Source: Trichomonas vaginalis G3
Lineage: Eukaryota > Parabasalia > Trichomonadida > Trichomonadidae
Direction of reading: 5' to 3'
Length of the DNA stretch: 64,000 bases
NCBI RefSeq assembly: GCF_026262505.1
Contig: NC_067207.1
Span: forward strand, 3,976,252 to 4,040,251
Made by a program: the position numbers and the translations under genes. This document shows positions 58,159 through 64,000 of the stretch, piece by piece. Every line of letters starts with the position of its first letter. The stretch's first letter is position 1. Below the pieces are notes generated by a model. The model was not told where the DNA came from, did no database searches, and was given only the letters and a program-made list of their open reading frames with translations.

Positions 58159-59124
58159 ATGATTTCAACAATCGGCACAACAACAATTCAAGCCGCGAAC
58201 GGCGGGACTCTGTCCACAACAACTTCACCAAACTCGTTAGTCATGAATCCAACATCTATGTTAGTAGAGATGGAAAGCTTCATTCCTTCTTCATTTACTT
58301 TCGAAACAGAAATACAAAAAATTAAGCAGGAACTTTTAACAAGTAATTTAGACTGTAGTGCGAAAGATGAAACAAATGAACAGTATCTTTATGAAATGGA
58401 GGACCTCATCGACCATTTACCTAAACTACCTGAAATTCAGCATCAAAAACTAACTATTCCTGAATTCGACGAAATTGAAGTCAAAGCAACTGACTCAGTA
58501 GAAATAAAGAAGTTCATACGTAAAGTAAATTATGAATTCCTTGGTTTTCATTGCAACCATAAAGTTATGGACAAAGATTGCGATATGGTATATAAGAATG
58601 TTTCTGACATATATAAATCTGAAGAATTTAAGACCTACGACAACTTTGTTTCGTTAGTTGCTGAATGTGTTTGGGAAATAAGAGATAAAGATAGAAGAGG
58701 CAAAGTATGGAACGAACAACTAAGACCCGCTATGTTTGAGATGAAGAGAGCAATTGACGCTTTAGTTGTTCTAGCAGGTCAAATTTCAATGTATAATGCA
58801 AAAATGAACCCACAATGTTCAAAATGTAAAGCAGCAATAAGGAAATATAACTACTCCGTCAAAGAGATAGAAAGAATGCGAAACGACTATGCAGACTTAA
58901 AGAAAGAAGCAGAAAAGCCAGCAGAAGATAAAATGGACATGTTAGCATTTCTGAACAAAAACTATCCAACAGTAGAAGATTTCCTTCTATCTGACGTCAA
59001 GAAGAAATATAAAGAGACTTTCGGCATTGTTAAAACTTTTGATATCCTCAGCGAAGAAATAGAAGCTACAAAACTGTTTAGGATTTCAAATATACATCGT
59101 ACAATTCATGTAAAACGCTTGTGA
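58159..59124 (+). CDS. Conserved Maverick protein with CxxC pair (321 aa)
   Basis: The homologue of 35,823-36,737, but with a 17-residue longer N-terminus that contains a GCCG/CGGC hairpin (58,192-58,203). HCNHKV and QCSKCKAAI could form a zinc site; a coiled-coil part and a basic end (TIHVKRL) follow. It is bracketed by palindromes and iterons as in the central element. Function unknown; repeat binding is a testable idea. Confidence 0.7.
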   Translation: MISTIGTTTIQAANGGTLSTTTSPNSLVMNPTSMLVEMESFIPSSFTFETEIQKIKQELLTSNLDCSAKDETNEQYLYEMEDLIDHLPKLPEIQHQKLTIPEFDEIEVKATDSVEIKKFIRKVNYEFLGFHCNHKVMDKDCDMVYKNVSDIYKSEEFKTYDNFVSLVAECVWEIRDKDRRGKVWNEQLRPAMFEMKRAIDALVVLAGQISMYNAKMNPQCSKCKAAIRKYNYSVKEIERMRNDYADLKKEAEKPAEDKMDMLAFLNKNYPTVEDFLLSDVKKKYKETFGIVKTFDILSEEIEATKLFRISNIHRTIHVKRL

Positions 59125-59415
59125 AAAAAAGAGGTGAAAAATTAGGTGAAAAAAGAGGTGAAATCTCACCTCTTCACCTAAATTATATTTTTGGTCATTT
59201 ACACTCATTTACGAAGAAGTCATGACAAAGCATTTACGATGAAATCTTGACAAGGCATTTACGAAGAAGTTATGACAAAGCATTTACGAAGAAGTTATGA
59301 CAAAGCATTTACGAAGAAGTTATGACAAAGCATTTACGAAGAAGTTATGACAAAGTCATGAGGGTGAAAAATTAGGTGAAAAAAGAGGTGAAATCTCACC
59401 TCTTCACCTAAATTA
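59124..59415. repeat. Palindromes and 25-bp iterons after the 58,159 gene
   Basis: Two GGTGA palindromes (59,124-59,181 and 59,362-59,413) bracket about six 25-bp units starting ACGAAGAA and containing ATGACAAAGCATTT. The units match the iteron family of the central element. Confidence 0.9.
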
Positions 59416-59650
59416 TATTTTTGGTCAAAGCTTCCACGAGAGAAAAGATTCCTCATTTGCTAAGGATTCCAAAAATGAAAAAATCGTTGATTTCGGCTGA
59501 GAAAAAACGGCAAAAACCCTTCTTCCACGGGAACAAAGAAATAAAGAAGAAATAAAGTAAATTTTTTATTTATTCCCGTGGAAGATAGAGCACTTTTATG
59601 ACACTTTTTATTCACGACAAACAAGACAAATAAAGAAAATAAGAAAATAC
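59416..59650. other. Non-coding stretch before the tRNA-like unit
   Basis: It contains a split inverted repeat (CTTCCACGGGAA at about 59,521 and TTCCCGTGGAAG at about 59,572), and A-rich DNA. No gene is supported. Confidence 0.5.
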
Positions 59651-59723
59651 GGCGCTGTCGCGGTTCGAACCACAGACCCTGACCCCTCCATAACACCACC
59701 TTAGACCACTGTGCTACGTAGCC
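59651..59723 (-). ncRNA. tRNA-like Pol III unit (73 nt), not a canonical tRNA
   Basis: On the minus strand 73 nt run from GGCTACG to CAGCGCC. TAGCACAGTGGTCTAAGG fits an A box (TRGCNNAGYNNG-type, with the D-arm style of Leu/Ser tRNAs), and GGTTCGAACCG is a textbook B box. TTTT follows four bases after the 3' end, a Pol III stop. The outer GGC/GCC pairs, but the T and anticodon stems pair poorly, and a likely anticodon (GGA if T34 is U33) is unsupported. So it may be a degenerate tRNA or another Pol III RNA. Confidence 0.4.
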
Positions 59724-59764
59724 TGTCGACATAAGATTTTATAAATTGCATATTTGACGTAAAT

Positions 59765-60139
59765 TTATTTCCATCTGGCTTCCCACTGCATAAGATATTC
59801 ATACGTGTTTGTAAGACATTCATTAAACTTCTTTTCTATTGCATCTAATCTTGCGTTATTTTTTTCAATAACTTGTCTGTATTCTTCATCATCTCCAGCA
59901 GTGTTTGGGTCTTCACGTTTAAAATATTCATTGTTAACCAATTTTTTATCTACAAATTTTATTAGTGTTTGATTCACTTCGTTATGATAACGGTCATATT
60001 CTTTCAATACGTAAGTGAAGACAAAATGCGTCGTACCTTCAATCTTAAAGCTTAAAGAACTTTCAACACAGTTTTGAGGGTCTGTCAGTGCGTCAATGAG
60101 ATAGTATTCGAAGTCAGTCAATAATCTTTTTAAAGTCAT
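59765..60139 (-). CDS. Small Maverick protein (124 aa)
   Basis: MTLKRLLTDFEYYLIDALTD is followed by strands, then LKEYDRYHNEVNQTLIKFVD, shared with the central-element gene at 31,383-31,836, and a helical end. Complete. Neighbouring genes differ between the two elements, so it may travel as a unit. Function unknown. Confidence 0.6.
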   Translation of the reverse strand: MTLKRLLTDFEYYLIDALTDPQNCVESSLSFKIEGTTHFVFTYVLKEYDRYHNEVNQTLIKFVDKKLVNNEYFKREDPNTAGDDEEYRQVIEKNNARLDAIEKKFNECLTNTYEYLMQWEARWK

Positions 60140-60246
60140 TTCATACAGGATAAAATTTAATGTTGTGAAGAAATAGTGTTTATCTCAAAAAAAATAAAGT
60201 TAGTTTTTATTTTATTTATTTTTTTATCCTGTATGTAAAGACAGAT

Positions 60247-61107
60247 ATGTCAACATTAGAGAACACAACAACTGCTATCGTTCATGAAGTCATAAATGAA
60301 GAATACGAATACATACAGTATAACAAACAATTGAGACTCATTCGTTCTGTCAAAGACGACATGTACCAAATGCAAAGTATTTTGACGGCTTGTTTTGCTC
60401 CAGATACTAAGCTTCCTAAAGACTGGTTTAGGAACCAAAGCACCATAGAACTATTAAGTGAAGCACAGCGAGACGTACTTTTTTCTGAAAACAGTGAAGA
60501 ACAGCGAGTAGGTAAAAAATCCCAGTCGCCAAAACTCTATGAAAACCGTGAAAAATTGCCAAACGGTTTGAGAGGATATTATGTTCATAGACTTTTAGTA
60601 AATGCAGTTGCAATGTGGGCTTCACCACGTTATGCTTGGAATATTTACAAACTTCTTGACGAACTTCACAGACAAGAACGTGGAGAGATGGAAAAGAAAC
60701 TTCAAGCAAAAGATGAAGTCATTGAATCCAAAGACAAAAGCATACAGAAAAGAATACCGCGTTCAGTACCAAAAGGAAAGGAAAAGAACTATAAGTATAT
60801 GATTTATACTGAAGAGTTGGAGAATGAAGAAGACAGAGATATGGTTATGTTGCATTTAGTCAGAAGAAACAACAAAAGCTTTTACGACCTTGCTAAAATA
60901 TATAAATCTGACAGAAACTGGTTCTATCGTGAAAACTTACCGATTTCAATGACACCGAATGAGCAAATAAAAGAAATTGTCAAAAATACTCTTCCTCAAA
61001 CACACTATGACATCAAAGGTTGCACAATACTTACCTTCAAAGAAGACTTACCATTACTGAAGGAAAAAATAACAGAATATTTCGATAACTTCAAAGAGGA
61101 AGAATGA
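60247..61107 (+). CDS. KilA-N family protein with conserved C-terminal domain (286 aa)
   Basis: Complete. KilA-N/MSV199-like N-terminal part (LRLIRSVKDDMYQMQSI ... GYYVHRLLVNAVAMWASP), coiled coil, and a DUF3627-like end (MVMLHLVRRNNKSFYDLAKI). The end is nearly identical to 33,341-34,168, but residues about 45-100 differ strongly between the two, in contrast to the rest. A palindromic repeat lies between its stop and that of the convergent gene. Confidence 0.75.
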   Translation: MSTLENTTTAIVHEVINEEYEYIQYNKQLRLIRSVKDDMYQMQSILTACFAPDTKLPKDWFRNQSTIELLSEAQRDVLFSENSEEQRVGKKSQSPKLYENREKLPNGLRGYYVHRLLVNAVAMWASPRYAWNIYKLLDELHRQERGEMEKKLQAKDEVIESKDKSIQKRIPRSVPKGKEKNYKYMIYTEELENEEDRDMVMLHLVRRNNKSFYDLAKIYKSDRNWFYRENLPISMTPNEQIKEIVKNTLPQTHYDIKGCTILTFKEDLPLLKEKITEYFDNFKEEE

Positions 61108-61154
61108 AGTCACGACAACATTAACGAAGAAGTCACGACAACATTAACGAAGAG

Positions 61155-61200
61155 AGAATGAGGTGAAAAAACAGGTGAAATCTCACCTCTTCACCAAAAA
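61155..61200. repeat. GGTGA palindrome between convergent gene ends
   Basis: AGGTGAAAAAACAGGTGAAA is followed by TCTCACCTCTTCACC and TATATTTTTGG. It lies between the stops at 61,107 and 61,212, so it could serve both genes. Confidence 0.8.
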
Positions 61201-61211
61201 TATATTTTTGG

Positions 61212-61685
61212 TTAAATAGCTTCAGGGTCAATTTCTTCAACCATTTCACTTCCTTCGTCAATGTCAATAGAAGCTTCTTCAACCTTTGGTAAGAACTTTT
61301 GTATAACATCTTTGTTCGTTATTGTCTTCAGAGATGAAGGATAATATTTCACATTTATTTCACCCTTCTTATATTCTTTCTGTTCGGAAAGATTCATAGC
61401 AATACTGAAGAAGTCAATGTTGGAGTTCTTTATAACAGTATAATGAGTATCTTTGACATTCACGAAGAAACCCTTTTGTTTCAAAACTACTGCTAACTCT
61501 TGTGAAGTATAACGTTTGCGGTCAATGACAATAGCTAATGGTCTGACATACTGACCGAACTTAGATTCTTTCACAAACTTCTTGTTAAAGATAACATTAA
61601 CGTTTGAAGCATTATTGAACTCATTCTTGATGGCAGTAGCGAGAGCATTGTATGAAAAGAACTTGCAATCTTGCATGTGTTTCAT
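61212..61685 (-). CDS. Small protein with acidic tail (157 aa)
   Basis: MKHMQDCKFFSYNALATAIK opens a helical start; a body with VRPLAIVIDRKRYTSQELAV follows, and the tail SIDIDEGSEMVEEIDPEAI is strongly acidic with a hydrophobic end. The tail resembles that of the 30,977 protein (NIDIDPEMF), and both genes sit in the replication part of their elements. An ssDNA-binding role is a hypothesis. Confidence 0.55.
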   Translation of the reverse strand: MKHMQDCKFFSYNALATAIKNEFNNASNVNVIFNKKFVKESKFGQYVRPLAIVIDRKRYTSQELAVVLKQKGFFVNVKDTHYTVIKNSNIDFFSIAMNLSEQKEYKKGEINVKYYPSSLKTITNKDVIQKFLPKVEEASIDIDEGSEMVEEIDPEAI

Positions 61686-61774
61686 TAAAATAAAAATTTA
61701 AATTATTTTGAAAAATAACTTAAAAAAATCTAATCTAATTTTTTCAAAAAATATTTTTTTATTTCCTACTAAAG

Positions 61775-62314
61775 ATGTATCGGAAGTTGTCTAAGTTAGA
61801 ACACTCGGAAATAAAACAACTTCTTACAGAAGCTAATATAGATGTTGCAAAACATTACGCGACAAACAAAAAAGCACTCGCTGACTTCATTAAAGACTAC
61901 AATGGTGCAATAAGTTATGATAGAATTCATGAGTTCATAAAGCCGCAACGCGGCGAGGACGAAGTCCATGCAAGAGCATTTCCTTTAAATGACATTGCTA
62001 TTGACTTATATCATAGACGTTCAGTACCTCATGAAGTAAGAAGAGAAATGTTTGACATAACAAATGCGAACGTTGGTCATACTCGTAAAGCTCTTTCGCA
62101 TGATGTTCGTCAAGAGATGTTTGACATAACAAATGCAAACGTTGGTGAAACAAGAAGAAGAGACGACACACTGAAACAACAGAGAAGAGAGATGTTTAAA
62201 AGTGCTATAGAACAAGTTCGCAAAGCTAACGATGTCATTCGTTCCATTGACGACAAACCAAAAGAAGGTGAGAGATGGTTAAAGAAAGATGAAGAGAATA
62301 GGAAGAGAATGTGA
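61775..62314 (+). CDS. Charged helical protein with internal repeat (179 aa)
   Basis: MYRKLSKLEHSEIKQLLTEA suggests a short helix-extended-helix start. Two copies of a repeat of about 22 residues follow (HEVRREMFDITNANVG and HDVRQEMFDITNANVG), then a basic helical end. An AAC-loop hairpin (61,942-61,954) lies in the middle of the coding sequence. Position before PolB is where a terminal protein might be found, but there is no sequence support for that. Confidence 0.55.
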   Translation: MYRKLSKLEHSEIKQLLTEANIDVAKHYATNKKALADFIKDYNGAISYDRIHEFIKPQRGEDEVHARAFPLNDIAIDLYHRRSVPHEVRREMFDITNANVGHTRKALSHDVRQEMFDITNANVGETRRRDDTLKQQRREMFKSAIEQVRKANDVIRSIDDKPKEGERWLKKDEENRKRM

Positions 62315-62356
62315 AGTCAGGCAATAGACTCATTGACTTTAACATCGAAGCTTTAG

Positions 62357-62875
62357 ATGAACCAAAACAGAGAATATTTACACAAACATTTCGGTAAGGT
62401 TTTCATGAGACTCTTAGAGAAAATTAAAATAAACTCGCAACAAAGATGGATGGTATGTTATAAACTTGGTGGAAAGTATGAATGTTCTACGTTAAACCTC
62501 AATAATATTGGAACATTACTACATCAGCTCTTGAAGGAGAACTTTATATCAGAGATAGAAGCAAATGCTGCAGGTATTGTTGAAATGCACTATGACTTCT
62601 TCTTGACAAACATAAAGAATCTTACTGAAATAAAGATGTATGATTTAACAGAATATGAAGGCTTAACGATGTCAGATGTAAAGAAAGGCAAACCAAAAAA
62701 GAGACCATATAGAGATGAAAGCACACTGACAAATGACCAGAAAGCCATTTTGGAAGCTCTTAAGCAAACAGGAAACCCAGCACTTATAGAAAGCTTTTGG
62801 AAAGATAATGGTGAAAGAAGTTTTATAAGAAGAGAAGCGGTCAGTTATGGAAGTATCTTTGCACATTACCTATAA
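62357..62875 (+). CDS. Protein before, or leading part of, the polymerase gene (172 aa)
   Basis: MNQNREYLHKHFGKVFMRLL, then YKLGGKYECSTLNLNNIGTL, a basic linker (KKGKPKKRPYRDESTLTNDQ) and a helical end. It is immediately upstream of the PolB region with no real spacer, so it may be the first part of that gene or a separate protein. Confidence 0.45.
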   Translation: MNQNREYLHKHFGKVFMRLLEKIKINSQQRWMVCYKLGGKYECSTLNLNNIGTLLHQLLKENFISEIEANAAGIVEMHYDFFLTNIKNLTEIKMYDLTEYEGLTMSDVKKGKPKKRPYRDESTLTNDQKAILEALKQTGNPALIESFWKDNGERSFIRREAVSYGSIFAHYL

Positions 62876-62880
62876 ATCTT

Positions 62881-64000
62881 GAACGCTACCAAATCTTCAA
62901 TGAACTGAACAAAAGAACTGCAATACTTATGACAGAGGACAATTGTTTCGTTTATGCTTGCATTCAGGCTGGAGTAAATGAAGAAACTATTGACCACATG
63001 AGAGAAGTCATTCGTGTTAGAGACTTTCCTCAAAGTAAAGTACAAGAAATTTCTGACGCAACAGGTATAGCATTTAATGTTACCATTGGTTATTTCAATG
63101 ACTCAAGACATAATGAAATAAAGAGATATATACCAAAAGAATGCGAAACTGTTAGAACTATTGACTTACTTCTTGTTGAAGACCACTACATGCTAAATGA
63201 AAGACTTCCAATGACAACATACTTCATTCGAAACTATAAAGAAATTCTCAAAGCTTGTGGTGGAATGAACATTGAGAAACAGATGAAGATTTATACAAAG
63301 AGAGAAGATAAATATGTAGTTCGTTATGATAGAACAACACCGTTATGGGATGTTATGAAAACATTGTGGGAGTGCAAATATTTCGAACCTATTTCTTATG
63401 GAGAACTTTTCACATATACTACTGACTTATATAAACAGAACCTTGCACCATTTAAAGATTTGACATATGCTCCAAAGTATTGTGTACAACTGAAGAAGAA
63501 AGCAGAGTCAAAAGAAGTAAATAAAGCTAAATGTAAATTCATTCCTGAGCACGTTTTCTTTGCTGACTTTGAGTGTAGTACGGATGGCTTTCATAAAGCT
63601 TTTAACATCTGTTATGACAGTGAAGATGGTTCAGTGAGTGAAAGCATTTGGGGTCAAAACTGTGCAACAGAATTTTTGGAAAGACTCCCTGACAAGAGTT
63701 TAATATATTTTCACAACCTCAGTTATGACATAAACTTCATCTTAAGACACATGACAGAAGTGAAAGGAACTCCCATCATTAAAGGTTCACGAACAATGCA
63801 AATAACTGGTTTATATAAAGGACGGGCAATTATTATAAAAGACTCTTACAGTGTTATAAATAAGAAGCTTAAACTATTTCCTGCTATGTTTAACTTACAA
63901 ACAGGACCGAAAGAAGTATTTCCATATAACTACTACAGCAGTGTTTTGTTAGCAAATGACAACAGAACTGGTGTCATTTCTGAAGCATGTAAGTTTATCC
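62881..64000 (+). CDS. Protein-primed family B DNA polymerase, 5' part
   Basis: Open to the window edge. The exonuclease domain is clear: Exo I in HVFFADFECSTDGFHKAFNI and Exo II in LIYFHNLSYDINFILRHM. Upstream is a region of about 220 residues (CFVYACIQAGVNEETIDHMR) as in Maverick polymerases. Polymerase motifs A-C should lie past 64,000. The enzyme copies the linear element from its ends with a protein primer. Confidence 0.85.

Larger units (their letters stand above)
47671..64000 (+). mobile_element. Maverick/Polinton copy, mostly intact (fossil, partial)
   Basis: The terminal sequence at 47,671 is followed by small virion-type genes, ATPase, tail-fibre-like gene, integrase, KilA-N genes, other small genes and the start of protein-primed PolB at the right window edge. 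It is the same family as 1-10,053, inverted. Most genes read through; fewer than about eight breaks are seen. The remaining PolB, capsid genes and second terminus should lie past 64,000. Confidence 0.9.

Noticed and set aside
59651-59723. Canonical tRNA gene
   Set aside because: A and B boxes and length fit, but T-stem and anticodon stem pairing fail, so it is kept only as a tRNA-like Pol III candidate.

Overview
The window looks like a stretch of a Trichomonas vaginalis-type parabasalid genome. The host genes are intronless and AT-rich, and several have a TCA(+1)YW initiator 6-15 bases before the ATG. The locus is crowded with giant Maverick/Polinton elements. The species is inferred from these traits, not from a database search.

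Layout. (1) 1-10,053: the terminal part of a Maverick copy, oriented leftwards, running off the window and clearly decayed. (2) 10,054-22,096: host DNA with a MuDR/MULE-type transposase gene, a helical hypothetical protein, a LisH-RasGEF protein, a VPS9-like protein and an E2F-like factor with two winged helices. (3) 22,097-46,673: a second, different Polinton-type element of about 24.6 kb, bounded by a 610-750 bp terminal inverted repeat. (4) 46,674-47,670: a short host segment with the front part of another MULE-like gene. (5) 47,671-64,000: a better preserved copy of the first Maverick in the opposite orientation, running off the right end inside its family B DNA polymerase gene.

The two flanking Mavericks are near-identical over about 10 kb, so they look young. 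Their visible parts are a basic core-like protein, a minor-capsid candidate, a packaging ATPase, a phage-tail-fibre/collagen-like protein, a DDE integrase, KilA-N proteins and PolB. The major capsid gene is not in the visible part. The central element carries a double-jelly-roll-type capsid candidate, packaging ATPase, integrase, tail-fibre-like protein, two minor-capsid paralogues, KilA-N and KilA-N/GIY-YIG proteins and an adenine methyltransferase. It has a superfamily 3 helicase and no recognisable PolB, so its replication module resembles Polinton-like viruses and virophages. All three are treated as fossils: the left copy has some 25 or more breaks, the central one about 12-15, and the visible part of the right one fewer than about 8.

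The most unusual signals are non-coding. (a) A family of GC-rich mini-hairpins, mostly with three-base loops, sits inside and between element genes; one pair forms an in-frame 39-nt insertion in one copy only. (b) Palindromic repeats follow many gene ends in two sequence versions whose stem arms have changed together. (c) 25-bp iterons lie inside a 2.9-kb cassette bounded by inverted repeats. (d) A 22-bp repeat stays open in many frames. (e) Nine divergent gene starts are only 16-36 bp apart. (f) A 73-nt tRNA-like Pol III unit lies inside the right Maverick.
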